Shown here piece after piece: positions 1 through 8,939 of a DNA stretch of 64,000 nucleotides. This stretch comes from Comamonadaceae bacterium (GTDB taxonomy: Bacteria; Pseudomonadota; Gammaproteobacteria; Burkholderiales; Burkholderiaceae_C): positions 186,001 to 250,000 of the forward strand of contig JAIYBZ010000029.1 in the NCBI GenBank assembly GCA_027488255.1. The letters are read 5' to 3'. How positions within the stretch are numbered: position 1 is the stretch's first letter; each line of letters begins with the position of its first letter. The translations under genes were made by a program, and so were the position numbers. The notes beneath the pieces are model-generated. The model had not been told where the DNA came from, searched no databases, and was given only the letters and a program-made list of their open reading frames with translations.

Positions 1-141
1 CGCACCTTGAAAGGCCAGGACTACTTGACCGGCTGGATGCTGCCGAACATGTACTTCCACATCACCACGGCGTACACCATCTTGCGACACAACGGCGTGG
101 AAGTGGGCAAGGTGGATTACCTGATGGGCGCACAGGGCTGA
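1..141 (+). CDS. DUF1993 family protein, C-terminal fragment
   Basis: This is the last 46 codons of a gene that begins before the window and ends at the TGA at 139-141. The readable tail contains a Leu-Lys-Gly-Gln-Asp-Tyr stretch, then 'MLPNMYFHITTAYTILRHNG' and a Lys-Val-Asp-Tyr ending. This is the usual C-terminus of DUF1993 proteins, which are small helical, DinB-like proteins of unknown function. The His in the FHITTAY segment is typical of the family. The gene ends about 40 bases before a terminator hairpin shared with the convergent parC gene. The family call rests only on this tail, and no role is proposed. Confidence 0.7.
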   Translation, partial: RTLKGQDYLTGWMLPNMYFHITTAYTILRHNGVEVGKVDYLMGAQG

Positions 142-183
142 GACCGGCGTTGTTTAGAGAGACCGGCGCATAAACACCGCCAT

Positions 184-211
184 AAAAAACGGGGCCGAGG
201 CCCCGTTTTTT
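184..211. terminator. Bidirectional intrinsic terminator between DUF1993 gene and parC
   Basis: A GC-rich stem (ggggcc/ggccccg around a short loop) is flanked by an A-run on the left and a T-run on the right. It can therefore terminate the plus-strand DUF1993 transcript and the minus-strand parC transcript, which converge here. The T-run overlaps the TAA stop codon of parC. Confidence 0.85.
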
Positions 212-2574
212 TATTCGCCGCGCAAGACGCGTTGGGGCTTGAAGCCCAAGTCGGCCACACGGCCCTTCTTGGCTCGGCTGGCTTTGGCGTTGTTGAGGCT
301 GCGAATTTCAAGCGTTTCGTCGCGCGCTTTGCCCCCGCGCCCAATGCCCTCGATCTTCACACTGCGGGTGTAGGCCGCAGCGCCCGCCAAAGTGTCTTTG
401 GCTTCGAGGTCGATCAGCATCAGGCCGCGGCCGCCTTTTTCCATGGTTTTGAGTTCACCGATGTCAAACGTCAACACCCGACCGCCGGTGCTGGCGCAGC
501 ACACGCTGGTGGCAGATGGCATGGGCTGTTTGTCGGCAGGCACCGTGGCACTGGAGCCGCTCACGTGGCTGGGGGCGTTCACCGTTTCGCCATCGCCCAA
601 GCTGATGAAAGCCTTGCCCGCTTTGTTGCGCGACACCATGTTCTCGACCGACGCCAAAAAGCCATAGCCGCCCGAGCCGCTGAGCAGCAGCGTGGCGTTG
701 GCAGGCCCGGCAAAGTAGTGGGCAATTTGGGTGGTGGGCTCCAACTCAATCAAGGTGGTCACCGGCTGCCCATCGCCGCGCGCACCGGGCAAGGTGGCCA
801 CAGCCACGCTGTAAATGCGGCCGTTGCTGCCAAAGATCAGCAGCGTGTCGACTGTGCGGCACTCGAAGGTGCCATACAAACCATCACCGGCCTTGAAGGC
901 AAAGCTGGTGGCATCGTGGCCATGGCCGGTGCGGGCGCGCACCCAGCCTTTTTCAGAGACCACCACGGTCACGGGTTCGTCCACCACCTTGACTTCGGCC
1001 ACGGCCTTTTTCTCTTCTTGAATCAAGGTGCGGCGCGGATCGGCAAAGGTCTTGGCATCGGCCTCGATTTCTTTGATCATGAGGCGGCGCAAAGCGGCAG
1101 GGCTGCCCAAGATTTCTTCCAGCTTGCCTTGCTCTTCGCGCAACTCGCTCAACTCTTGCTCGATCTTGATGGCTTCAAGACGGGCCAACTGGCGCAAGCG
1201 AATTTCCAAAATGTCTTCGGCTTGGCGGTCGCTGAGCTTGAAGGCCTCGATCAAGGCCGGCTTGGGCTCGTCGCTGTGGCGGATGATGCGGATCACCTCG
1301 TCGATGTTGAGCAACACCAACTGGCGGCCTTCCAAGATATGGATACGGTCCAACACTTTGTCCAGGCGGTGCTGGCTGCGGCGGGTGATGGTGGTTTGGC
1401 GGAAGCTGATCCACTCCACCAACATTTGGCGCAGCGACTTTTGCACCGGCTTGCCATCGATGCCCACCGAGGTCATGTTGATCGGCGCCGAGGTTTCCAA
1501 GCTGGTGTGGGCTAACAAGGCGGTGATCAACTCTTGCTGTTCAATGCGGCTGGTTTTGGGCTCGAACACCAGACGCACCGCTGCGTCTTTACTGGACTCA
1601 TCGCGCACCACATCCAACACCGCCAAGATGCTGGCTTTGAGCTGCAGCTGGTCGGTGCTGAGGGCTTTTTTGCCGGCCTTGACTTTGGGGTTGGTCAGCT
1701 CTTCGATCTCTTCGAGCACGCGCTGCGAGCTCACGCCTTGCGGCAACTCGGTCACCACCAATTGCCATTGGCCGCGCGCCAACTCTTCGATCTTCCAGCG
1801 GGCACGCACCTTCAAGCTGCCGCGGCCCGTGCGGTAAGCCTCAGCAATGTCGCTGGCGGGGCTGATGATTTGCCCGCCGCCGGGATAGTCAGGCCCAGGA
1901 ATCAGGGCCATCAATTCGCTCTCCGAGAGTTTGTCGTTGCGAATCAACGCCACACACGCATCGGCGACTTCACGCAAGTTGTGGCTCGGGACTTCGGTGG
2001 CCAAGCCCACGGCAATGCCACTGGCACCGTTCAACAAACTGAAGGGCAAACGCGCAGGCAACTGGCGCGGCTCTTCGGTCGAGCCGTCGTAGTTGGGAAT
2101 GAAATCGACCGTGCCCATGTCGATCTCATCGAGCAAGAGGCTGGTGATGCGCGACAAACGGGCTTCGGTGTAACGCATGGCGGCAGCGCCATCACCGTCT
2201 CGGCTGCCAAAGTTGCCCTGACCATCGATCAGCGGGTAACGCTGCGAAAAGTCTTGTGCCATGCGCACCAGCGCGTCATAAGCGGCGGTGTCGCCGTGCG
2301 GGTGGTAACGGCCCAGCACATCGCCCACCACACGGGCGCTCTTGACGGGCTTGGCGGCTGTGTTGTTGTTGGGGCCGCTGTAGGACAGGCCCATGCGGTC
2401 CATCGCGTACAAGATGCGCCGCTGCACCGGCTTTTGGCCATCGCACACATCGGGCAAGGCGCGGCCCTTGACGACTGACAAAGCGTATTCAAGGTAGGCC
2501 CGCTGGGCATAGGCGCCCAGGTGGTCGCCCTCTGGGGCGGCGGTGGGTTCGGGGGTCAACAAATCAAAGGTCAT
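211..2574 (-). CDS. parC: DNA topoisomerase IV subunit A
   Basis: This 787-residue GyrA/ParC-fold subunit breaks and rejoins DNA during chromosome decatenation, in a complex with ParE. The catalytic tyrosine is Tyr135 in the AAMRYTE motif. The quinolone-resistance region '[13 protein letters not shown]' spans residues 88-100 and carries Thr96 and Asp100 at the positions equivalent to E. coli ParC Ser80 and Glu84. It is called parC rather than gyrA because there is no GyrA box in the C-terminal domain and because parE lies immediately upstream on the same strand (19-base gap). It starts with ATG at 2574. The wide blade-like C-terminal domain begins around residue 500. Confident call. Confidence 0.95.
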   Translation of the reverse strand: MTFDLLTPEPTAAPEGDHLGAYAQRAYLEYALSVVKGRALPDVCDGQKPVQRRILYAMDRMGLSYSGPNNNTAAKPVKSARVVGDVLGRYHPHGDTAAYDALVRMAQDFSQRYPLIDGQGNFGSRDGDGAAAMRYTEARLSRITSLLLDEIDMGTVDFIPNYDGSTEEPRQLPARLPFSLLNGASGIAVGLATEVPSHNLREVADACVALIRNDKLSESELMALIPGPDYPGGGQIISPASDIAEAYRTGRGSLKVRARWKIEELARGQWQLVVTELPQGVSSQRVLEEIEELTNPKVKAGKKALSTDQLQLKASILAVLDVVRDESSKDAAVRLVFEPKTSRIEQQELITALLAHTSLETSAPINMTSVGIDGKPVQKSLRQMLVEWISFRQTTITRRSQHRLDKVLDRIHILEGRQLVLLNIDEVIRIIRHSDEPKPALIEAFKLSDRQAEDILEIRLRQLARLEAIKIEQELSELREEQGKLEEILGSPAALRRLMIKEIEADAKTFADPRRTLIQEEKKAVAEVKVVDEPVTVVVSEKGWVRARTGHGHDATSFAFKAGDGLYGTFECRTVDTLLIFGSNGRIYSVAVATLPGARGDGQPVTTLIELEPTTQIAHYFAGPANATLLLSGSGGYGFLASVENMVSRNKAGKAFISLGDGETVNAPSHVSGSSATVPADKQPMPSATSVCCASTGGRVLTFDIGELKTMEKGGRGLMLIDLEAKDTLAGAAAYTRSVKIEGIGRGGKARDETLEIRSLNNAKASRAKKGRVADLGFKPQRVLRGE

Positions 2575-2593
2575 GTTTCAAATCCGGTGCGGC

Positions 2594-4576
2594 TCAGACA
2601 TCGATCTCGATGCTGTCGCCATGCAGCTCCATCAGCTCACGGCGCGCGGCGGCTTCTCCTTTGCCCATGAGTTGTGTCATCAGGTTTTCAGTGCCGGCGT
2701 TGTCCAAGGGGCCCAACTCGATGGGCAGCAATCGGCGGGTGTCGGGGTTGAGGGTGGTGTCCCACAGTTGCTCGGCGCTCATCTCGCCCAAGCCTTTGAA
2801 TCGGCTGATGCTCCAGCCGCCTTCTTTCACGCCGTCTTTGCGCAATTTGTCGATGATGGCGGTCAACTCGCCTTCGTCCAAGGCATAGGCTTTGGAGGCC
2901 GGCTTTTTGCCGCGCGCTGGCGCATCGACCCTGAACAAAGGTGGCCGCGCCACATACAAATGCCCCGCCTCAATGAGCTTGGGAAAGTGGCGGAAAAACA
3001 AGGTCAGCAACAGCACCTGGATGTGTGAGCCGTCCACATCGGCGTCCGACAAGATGCACACCTTGCCGTAGCGCAGGTTGCTCATGTCGGGCGAGTCATT
3101 CGGGCCGTGCGGGTCGACGCCAATGGCCACCGAGATGTCGTGGATTTCGTTGTTGGCAAACAAGCGGTCGCGGTCGACCTCCCAGGTGTTCAGCACCTTG
3201 CCGCGCAAAGGCAAGATGGCCTGAACCTCTTTGTTGCGGCCCATCTTGGCGCTGCCTCCGGCAGAGTCGCCCTCGACCAAAAACACTTCGTTGTGGGCAA
3301 GGTCTCGGCTTTCGCAGTCGGTGAGTTTGCCGGGCAACACGGCCACGCCCGAGCTCTTGCGTTTTTCAACTTTTTGGCCGGCCTTTTGGCGCGATTGCGC
3401 CGCTTTGATGGCCAACTCGGCGAGTTTTTTGCCGTAGTCCACGTGCTCGTTCAGCCACAACTCCAATGCCGGACGCACAAAGCTGGAGACCAAGCGCACC
3501 GCATCGCGCGAGTTCAAACGCTCTTTGATCTGGCCCTGAAACTGGGGGTCCAGCACCTTGGCCGACAAGACATAACTGGCGCGGGCAAAGACGTCCTCGG
3601 GCATCAGTTTCACGCCCTTGGGCAGCAAGCCATGCAATTCAATGAAACTTTTGACGGCCGTGAACAAACCCTCGCGCAGGCCGCTGTCGTGGGTGCCGCC
3701 CGCGCTGGTGGGGATCAGATTGACATAACTTTCGCGCACCGGCGCACCGTCTTCGGTGAAGGCCACGGCCCAAGCGGCGCCCTCGCCTTCGGCAAAGCTG
3801 TCGTGGTTGGCGTCGGCAAACCCTTCGCCCTCAAACAGGGGAATCACCGGGTCGGCCGTGAGCGTCTGCGTGAGGTAGTCGCGCAGACCGGCTTTGTATT
3901 GCCATTGCTGGGTTTCTTTGGTTTTTTCGTTCACCAAAGTCACGGTCACGCCCGGCATCAGCACCGCCTTGCTGCGCAGCAGGTGCGTCAGCTCGTGCAT
4001 GGGCAAGGCGCTCGATTCAAAGTATTTGGCATCGGGCCACGCGCGCACAGTCGTGCCTTGTTTGCGGTCGCCCTCGCCTGCAGCGCGGGCCACCAAGGGT
4101 TCGGTCACATCGCCGCCCGAGAACACCAAGGTGGCCACTTTGCCTTCGCGGTAACTGGTGGCTTCAAGGCGTTTGGACAAAGCGTTGGTCACGCTGACCC
4201 CCACGCCGTGCAAGCCGCCCGAAAAACTGTAGGCGCCGCCTTTGCCCTTGTCGAACTTACCGCCCGCGTGCAAGCGCGTGAAGACCAGCTCGATCACCGG
4301 GGCGTTTTCTTCGGGGTGCAAGCCAAAGGGGATGCCCCGCCCGTCGTCTTCGATGCTCACCGAACCATCGGCATGCAGGGTGACTTTGATTTTTTTACCG
4401 TAGCCCGCCAGCGCTTCGTCCGCCGCGTTGTCCAGCACTTCTTGAATGATGTGCAAGGGGTTGTCGGTGCGGGTGTACATGCCCGGACGTTGCTTGACGG
4501 GCTCCAGGCCCTTCAAGACGCGGATGGAGCCTTCGGAGTACTCGTTGGATGTTTTGACAGTAGTTTGGGTGGCCAT
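2594..4576 (-). CDS. parE: DNA topoisomerase IV subunit B (ATPase)
   Basis: This 660-residue type IIA topoisomerase ATPase subunit partners ParC. The GHKL ATPase domain shows Glu46/Asp49/Asn50 in EVLDNAADE, the DDGRGIP box (77-83) and GGLHGVG (121-127). The TOPRIM domain carries VEGDSAGG (435-442) and the DADVDGSH metal site. The start is placed at ATG 4576 (MATQTTVKTSNEY), because a longer frame back to 4660 would add 28 residues with no resemblance to the family. The gene lies 19 bases upstream of parC and is probably cotranscribed with it. A LexA-box-like sequence lies about 35 bases upstream of the start. The length is normal for bacterial ParE. Confidence 0.95.
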   Translation of the reverse strand: MATQTTVKTSNEYSEGSIRVLKGLEPVKQRPGMYTRTDNPLHIIQEVLDNAADEALAGYGKKIKVTLHADGSVSIEDDGRGIPFGLHPEENAPVIELVFTRLHAGGKFDKGKGGAYSFSGGLHGVGVSVTNALSKRLEATSYREGKVATLVFSGGDVTEPLVARAAGEGDRKQGTTVRAWPDAKYFESSALPMHELTHLLRSKAVLMPGVTVTLVNEKTKETQQWQYKAGLRDYLTQTLTADPVIPLFEGEGFADANHDSFAEGEGAAWAVAFTEDGAPVRESYVNLIPTSAGGTHDSGLREGLFTAVKSFIELHGLLPKGVKLMPEDVFARASYVLSAKVLDPQFQGQIKERLNSRDAVRLVSSFVRPALELWLNEHVDYGKKLAELAIKAAQSRQKAGQKVEKRKSSGVAVLPGKLTDCESRDLAHNEVFLVEGDSAGGSAKMGRNKEVQAILPLRGKVLNTWEVDRDRLFANNEIHDISVAIGVDPHGPNDSPDMSNLRYGKVCILSDADVDGSHIQVLLLTLFFRHFPKLIEAGHLYVARPPLFRVDAPARGKKPASKAYALDEGELTAIIDKLRKDGVKEGGWSISRFKGLGEMSAEQLWDTTLNPDTRRLLPIELGPLDNAGTENLMTQLMGKGEAAARRELMELHGDSIEIDV

Positions 4577-4610
4577 GGTGGCGGATTGTAGTGGGAATTG
4601 CGCCTGCCTA

Positions 4611-4626
4611 CTGGATACAAAAACAG
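4611..4626. promoter_or_regulatory. Possible LexA (SOS) box between parE and the MFS gene
   Basis: On the minus strand the bases read CTGTTTTTGTATCCAG. The proteobacterial LexA consensus is CTGT-N8-ACAG with an AT-rich centre. The left half-site is perfect, the right has one mismatch (CCAG for ACAG), and seven of the eight central bases are A or T. It lies 35 bases upstream of the parE start and 78 bases upstream of the MFS start, so either could be its target. There is no functional evidence. Confidence 0.35.
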
Positions 4627-4703
4627 TGTTTTGAGAGGCGCATCGCCCCAACCCAGGCATTTAGGTGACGGCCAGTGCGGGCGAGATTGGTTAAAGTGGA
4701 CAG

Positions 4704-5915
4704 ATGCAACACAAACCCCTTTCTCTCTTTCAGGTGCTGGCCTGCGGTGCCGCCATCGTGACCTTGTCCATGGGCATTCGCCATGGCTTTGGCCTCTGGC
4801 TGCAGCCATTGACACTGGCGCAAGGTTGGGGCCGGCAAGAATTTGGCTTTGCCATGGCGGTACAAAACCTGTCCTGGGGCTTTATGGGCATTTTTGCCGG
4901 CATGGTGGCCGACCGATTTGGGGCCTTCAAGGTCATTGCGCTGGGCGCCCTGGTCTATGGGGTGGGCCTGTTGGGCATGGCTTGGGCCACTGACCCTTGG
5001 GTGTTTGCTTTGTTCACCGGCGTGATCATCGGCACCGCCCAAGCAGGCACCACTTATGCCGTGATTTATGGCGTGATTGGGCGCAATGTGCCGCCCGAGC
5101 GCCGCTCGTGGGCCATGGGCGTGGCGGCGGCTGCCGGCAGTTTTGGCCAATTTTTGATGGTCCCGATTGAGGGTTTGCTGATTGCCCAATTTGGCTGGCA
5201 AGAAGCCCTGATGATTTTGGCGGCGGCCACCCTCTTGATCGTGCCTTTGGCTTGGGGCCTGCGCGAGCCGGCATTGAATGCCAGCGGCCCGGTGCAACGC
5301 GACCAAACCATTGCCCAAGCCCTGAAAGAAGCTTTTCAGTACCCCAGCTTTCAGCTGCTGATGGCAGGCTATTTCGTGTGCGGCTTTCAGGTGGTGTTCA
5401 TTGGCGTGCACATGCCCAGTTACCTGAAAGACCATGGCCTGCCCGCCCAGGTAGCCAGTTATGCGCTGGCTTTGATTGGCTTGTTCAATGTGTTTGGCAC
5501 CTACATCGCGGGGTCTTTGGGGCAAAAAATGGCCAAGAAAAAGATCTTGGCGTTTATCTACGCGGCCCGCTCGGTGGCCATCGTGCTCTTTCTGCTGGCA
5601 CCCTTGTCGCCCACCAGTGTCTACATTTTTTCTGCCGTGATGGGCTTGTTGTGGCTGTCCACGGTGCCACCGACCAACGCAGCGGTGGCGCAAATTTTTG
5701 GCATTTCGCACCTGTCGATGTTGAGTGGCTTTATTTTCTTCAGCCACCAAATTGGCTCCTTCATGGGGGTCTGGCTGGGCGGCTATTTGTATGACAAAAC
5801 CGGCAGCTACGACATCGTCTGGTACTTGGCGATTGCCTTGGGCATCTTTGCGGCGCTGGTGAATTTGCCCGTCAAGGAAGGTCCGATTCAACGCGGGGCA
5901 CCGCAAGCCGCATGA
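4704..5915 (+). CDS. MFS transporter, monocarboxylate/oxalate-type (OFA/MCT-like)
   Basis: This 403-residue inner-membrane carrier has the twelve hydrophobic segments of the major facilitator superfamily. The loop between segments 2 and 3 reads GMVADRFGAFKV, the MFS signature A region, and the second half carries GQKMAKKKIL at the equivalent place. The style of segments 1 and 5 (GIRHGFGLW; AGTTYAVIYGVIGRNVPPERR) resembles MCT-like carriers common in Burkholderiales. The substrate cannot be read from sequence; an organic acid is a guess. Its TGA overlaps the ATG of the next small gene, so the two are translationally coupled. A sequence resembling a LexA box lies upstream. Confidence 0.8.
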   Translation: MQHKPLSLFQVLACGAAIVTLSMGIRHGFGLWLQPLTLAQGWGRQEFGFAMAVQNLSWGFMGIFAGMVADRFGAFKVIALGALVYGVGLLGMAWATDPWVFALFTGVIIGTAQAGTTYAVIYGVIGRNVPPERRSWAMGVAAAAGSFGQFLMVPIEGLLIAQFGWQEALMILAAATLLIVPLAWGLREPALNASGPVQRDQTIAQALKEAFQYPSFQLLMAGYFVCGFQVVFIGVHMPSYLKDHGLPAQVASYALALIGLFNVFGTYIAGSLGQKMAKKKILAFIYAARSVAIVLFLLAPLSPTSVYIFSAVMGLLWLSTVPPTNAAVAQIFGISHLSMLSGFIFFSHQIGSFMGVWLGGYLYDKTGSYDIVWYLAIALGIFAALVNLPVKEGPIQRGAPQAA

Positions 5916-6031
5916 CCTCGCGCACCACCACTTGGCTGGCCCTGATCGCCGTGTTGGCGCTCACGTTTTGGCTGTATTCCCAGCCCGAATTGGCGATCAT
6001 GCTGGCCGAACAGCTGTGGGCTTGTTTTTGA
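5912..6031 (+). CDS. 39-residue single-span membrane microprotein coupled to the MFS gene
   Basis: The ATG at 5912 overlaps the MFS stop codon in an ATGA arrangement, and the frame runs to the TGA at 6029-6031. The product is MTSRTTTWLALIAVLALTFW followed by 19 further residues. One hydrophobic helix covers roughly residues 8-22, followed by an amphipathic tail ending in Trp-Ala-Cys-Phe. The tight coupling to a carrier suggests a small accessory subunit, in the way AcrZ or KdpF accompany larger transporters, but this is inference. I do not recognise a named family. It is short enough to be missed by automatic gene calling, so the main doubt is whether it is translated. Confidence 0.5.
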   Translation: MTSRTTTWLALIAVLALTFWLYSQPELAIMLAEQLWACF

Positions 6032-6097
6032 ACCCGGTCGCGACCAGGGCCTTGAACTTTTTTCTGTCCTTTCACCCTCCCTTGCCCTGATCTCACT

Positions 6098-6643
6098 ATG
6101 CACGGCACCGAAAACCCCTCCGCCTGGCTGCAACGCTGGACCCACTTGATCCCGCCGCAAAGCCGTGTGCTCGACGTGGCCTGTGGCGCTGGCCGGCACA
6201 TACGCTGGTTGGCCTCGCACGGACACACGGTGCTCGGGGTTGACCGCCATGCCGAAGCTGTGGCCTTGGCCCGTGCGCATGGCGAAGTGGTGTGTGCAGA
6301 CATCGAAAATGGCCCTTGGCCTTTCGCTGGGCAAACCTTCGGCTGCGTGGTGGTCACCCACTACCTCTGGCGCCCTTTGTGGCCCCACATCGTGCAAGCG
6401 GTGGCACCGGGTGGGCTGCTGATTTATGAGACCTTTGCGGCCGGCAACGAGACCGTGGGCAAACCTTCCCGGCCCGATTTTTTGCTGCAACCCGGTGAAC
6501 TGCTGCAGGCCACGCGAGGCCTGCGCACCGTGGCCTACGAAGACGGTTTTGAGAGCCACCCTGAGCGGTTTGTGCAGCGCATCGTGGCCGTCCGAGCCGA
6601 AGACAGCGCCAGCCCCTTGCGTTTTCCTTTGTCTGCAAATTGA
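6098..6643 (+). CDS. Class I SAM-dependent methyltransferase
   Basis: This 181-residue Rossmann-fold methyltransferase has motif I as VLDVACGAGRHIRWLA (24-39), the acidic ribose-binding residue in VLGVDR (45-50), motif II as CADIENG, and a motif III helix after GGLLIYETFA. The TehB/UbiE-like arrangement does not reveal the methyl acceptor. It sits alone between the MFS pair and dapA with about 65 bases of upstream space and no clear Shine-Dalgarno sequence. It is a little shorter than most relatives, with no added C-terminal domain. The fold is certain and the substrate unknown. Confidence 0.8.
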   Translation: MHGTENPSAWLQRWTHLIPPQSRVLDVACGAGRHIRWLASHGHTVLGVDRHAEAVALARAHGEVVCADIENGPWPFAGQTFGCVVVTHYLWRPLWPHIVQAVAPGGLLIYETFAAGNETVGKPSRPDFLLQPGELLQATRGLRTVAYEDGFESHPERFVQRIVAVRAEDSASPLRFPLSAN

Positions 6644-6731
6644 AATCGCGGGCCTCGTTTCCGTTCACATCTCCTGACAAATCCCCTCACAATCGCCTGT
6701 TGCACGCTCAGTAAACCGGGCTTGCAGTCGT

Positions 6732-6737
6732 TAGAAT
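6732..6737 (+). promoter_or_regulatory. Probable -10 element for dapA
   Basis: TAGAAT matches the -10 consensus at five of six bases and lies 28 bases before the dapA ATG, predicting a leader of about 20 bases. No good -35 hexamer is visible at 16-18 bases upstream, so confidence is modest. Confidence 0.4.
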
Positions 6738-6765
6738 GGGTTTTTTCTGTTCAGAAACACCTGAC

Positions 6766-7662
6766 ATGACCACCGAATTTCGCCCCATCCGAGGCAGCAT
6801 TCCTGCCTTGATCACCCCCATGCTCGAAGACGGCAAAGTGGATTACCCCACCTTGCGAAAATTGATCGACTGGCATGTGGCGGAAGGCACCGATTGCATC
6901 GGTGTGGTGGGTACCACCGGCGAGTCGCCTACGGTCACCGTGGACGAACACTGCGAGATCATTCGCGTCTCGGTCGAGCAAGCGGCAGGCCGTGTGCCGA
7001 TCATGGCCGGTTGCGGTGCCAACTCCACCGCTGAAGCCATCGAGCTGGCCAAATTTGCCAAAAAAGTGGGCGCGGATTGCCAATTGCAAGTGGTGCCCTA
7101 CTACAACAAGCCCACCCAAGAAGGCCAGTACCGTCACTTCCGCGCCATCGCAGAAGCCACGCCCGACCTGCCCGTGATTTTGTACAACGTGCCCGGCCGA
7201 TCCGTGGCCGATCTGCAGCACGACACGGTGTTGCGCTTGGCCCAAGTGCCCGGCATTGTCGGCATCAAAGAAGCCACCGGCAACATCGAACGTGCGCAAT
7301 GGCTGATCCGTGATTTGCCAAAGTCCTTTGCCGTTTACTCGGGTGACGATCCAACTGCCGTTGCCTTGATGCTGTGCGGTGGCGCTGGCAACGTGAGCGT
7401 CACGGCCAATGTGGCACCTCGCTTGATGCACGAACTCTGCATGGCAGCGCTGCGTGGCGATATCCAAGAAGCCATGCGGATCCAGTTTTTGTTGATGCCG
7501 ATGCACAAAAATCTGTTTGTCGAAGCCAACCCCATTCCTGTCAAATGGGCCATGAATCAAATGGGCTTGTGCGGCCCGACTTTGCGTTTGCCCATGACCG
7601 AGTTGTCTGAATCTCAGCAGCCCGTTGTCAAAGCCGCCCTCAAAGCCAGCGGCCTGATTTGA
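6766..7662 (+). CDS. dapA: 4-hydroxy-tetrahydrodipicolinate synthase
   Basis: DapA condenses pyruvate with aspartate semialdehyde in the lysine and diaminopimelate pathway. The 298-residue protein has the TIM-barrel Schiff-base lysine Lys168 (GIKEATGN), Tyr140, the GTTGESPT loop (49-56) and Arg145 in VPGRS, all expected of the family. The start is set at ATG 6766 ([15 protein letters not shown]), because the ten residues gained from an upstream ATG at 6736 look like leader sequence and overlap the probable -10 element. bamC follows 19 bases downstream, the same dapA-bamC (nlpB/dapX) pairing seen in E. coli, so they are likely cotranscribed. Confidence 0.96.
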   Translation: MTTEFRPIRGSIPALITPMLEDGKVDYPTLRKLIDWHVAEGTDCIGVVGTTGESPTVTVDEHCEIIRVSVEQAAGRVPIMAGCGANSTAEAIELAKFAKKVGADCQLQVVPYYNKPTQEGQYRHFRAIAEATPDLPVILYNVPGRSVADLQHDTVLRLAQVPGIVGIKEATGNIERAQWLIRDLPKSFAVYSGDDPTAVALMLCGGAGNVSVTANVAPRLMHELCMAALRGDIQEAMRIQFLLMPMHKNLFVEANPIPVKWAMNQMGLCGPTLRLPMTELSESQQPVVKAALKASGLI

Positions 7663-7681
7663 TTTTCTCTAAGGATTGCTT

Positions 7682-8794
7682 GTGAAATTGTCCTCTCGCT
7701 CTACTCCCCGTAACACCGTTCAGCGCACCGCCGTTGTGGCCGCTGTGGCCCTGACGTTGAGTGCGTGCTCGGTCCTTGAAGAAGACAAGATTGACTACAA
7801 AAGCGCGGCCAAAGCCCCCACCCTCGAAGTGCCGCCTGATTTGAGCCAGCTGCGCAAAGAATCGCGCTACGCTTTGGAAAGCAATTCAGCCACCGCCTCG
7901 GGCTTCAACAATGCGAGCAACCGAGTGGCCGATGCGGGCACAGCCGCCAACAATGTGGGCGATGTGCGCATGGAGCGTCAGGGCAACCAACGCTGGTTGG
8001 TGGTGGGCCGCCCCGCAGACAAGGTGTGGGAACCCCTGAAAGAGTTCTGGACCAGCAACGGCTTTACCCTCACCACCGACTCGCCCGATGTGGGCATCAT
8101 GGAAACCGATTGGGCCGAAAACCGCGCCAAGATCCCGCAAGACGTGATCCGCAAAACCTTAGGCAAAGTGCTGGACTCTTTGTATTCAACCGGGGAGCGC
8201 GACCGTTTTCGCACCCGCGTTGAACGCAATGCCCAAGGCGGCGTTGACATTTACGTCACGCACCGGGGCATGGTTGAAAACTATGCTTCCGCAGACAAAG
8301 TCCGCACCATTTGGCAACCCCGCCCCAGCGATGACGAACTTGAAATCGAGTTTTTGCGCCGCATGATGGTGAAACTGGGCGCCGCCCCCGAAGCGGTCAA
8401 GTCAGCCGCAGCGCCTGCAGCGGCAACGGCCGTGGCCACAGTCAGCACGATCGATGGACAAGCCGGCATTCAACTCAACGACACGCTGGACCGCGCTTGG
8501 CGCCGGACCGGTGTGGCGCTGGACCGCTCGGGCTTCACCGTGGAAGACCGCGACCGGAGCAAGGGCGTTTACTTTGTGCGGTATGTCACCTCTGGCGCCA
8601 CCACTGACAAAGAGCCCGGCTTCTTTGGCCGCATGTTCAGCAGCAAAAAAGAAGCCTCACTGTCGCGTTACCGCATCGCTTTGAGCGGCGCGGGCGACAG
8701 CAGCATCATTCGCGTGCAAGACGAAAAGGGCCAAGCCGAAACATCGGGCAATGCCGAGCGCATTTTGAAACTGCTGGCCAACGAACTCCGTTGA
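7682..8794 (+). CDS. bamC: Outer membrane assembly lipoprotein BamC
   Basis: This 370-residue NlpB/DapX-family lipoprotein is a subunit of the BAM complex that inserts beta-barrel proteins in the outer membrane. A signal peptide ends in the lipobox LSAC with the lipidated Cys29. It is followed by the unstructured family segment (KIDYKSA...LEVPPDLSQ) that contacts BamD, then two helix-grip domains separated by an Ala-rich linker near residues 237-252. The start is taken as GTG 7682, seven bases after an AAGGA sequence; a TTG at 7676 is possible and adds two residues. It lies 19 bases after dapA. A bidirectional terminator closes the unit. Confidence 0.9.
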   Translation: MKLSSRSTPRNTVQRTAVVAAVALTLSACSVLEEDKIDYKSAAKAPTLEVPPDLSQLRKESRYALESNSATASGFNNASNRVADAGTAANNVGDVRMERQGNQRWLVVGRPADKVWEPLKEFWTSNGFTLTTDSPDVGIMETDWAENRAKIPQDVIRKTLGKVLDSLYSTGERDRFRTRVERNAQGGVDIYVTHRGMVENYASADKVRTIWQPRPSDDELEIEFLRRMMVKLGAAPEAVKSAAAPAAATAVATVSTIDGQAGIQLNDTLDRAWRRTGVALDRSGFTVEDRDRSKGVYFVRYVTSGATTDKEPGFFGRMFSSKKEASLSRYRIALSGAGDSSIIRVQDEKGQAETSGNAERILKLLANELR

Positions 8795-8872
8795 ACCCTC
8801 TGGCGGCGGGCATCCCACTCGGATCGTCCGCCCCTGAAGATCTTGTGCACAGCCCCCTGTGACGTCAGCCAT

Positions 8873-8902
8873 AAAAAAACCCCGCAAAGCGGGGTTTTTT
8901 TT
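8873..8902. terminator. Bidirectional terminator between bamC and the Ala-rich lipoprotein gene
   Basis: The stem ccccgc-aaa-gcgggg (8880-8894) has seven A on its left and eight T on its right. It serves the converging bamC (plus) and lipoprotein (minus) transcripts. Confidence 0.9.
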
Positions 8903-8939
8903 CGCCATCCCGGAAAGATTCCGGGAGAGCAGCCGGCCA

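Noticed and set aside
232..1515. A 427-codon plus-strand open frame over parC
   Set aside because: Antisense shadow of parC, same reasoning.
3107..4591. A 494-codon plus-strand open frame over parE
   Set aside because: Shadow frame of parE caused by third-position GC bias; it is longer than many real genes but has no motif or ribosome site.
4577..4660. A 28-residue N-terminal extension of ParE
   Set aside because: The extra residues are unlike the family and would include the spacer with the LexA-like box; MATQTT at 4576 is the natural start.
4608..5906. A 432-codon minus-strand open frame across the MFS gene
   Set aside because: Antisense to a clear twelve-helix transporter and lacking any domain.
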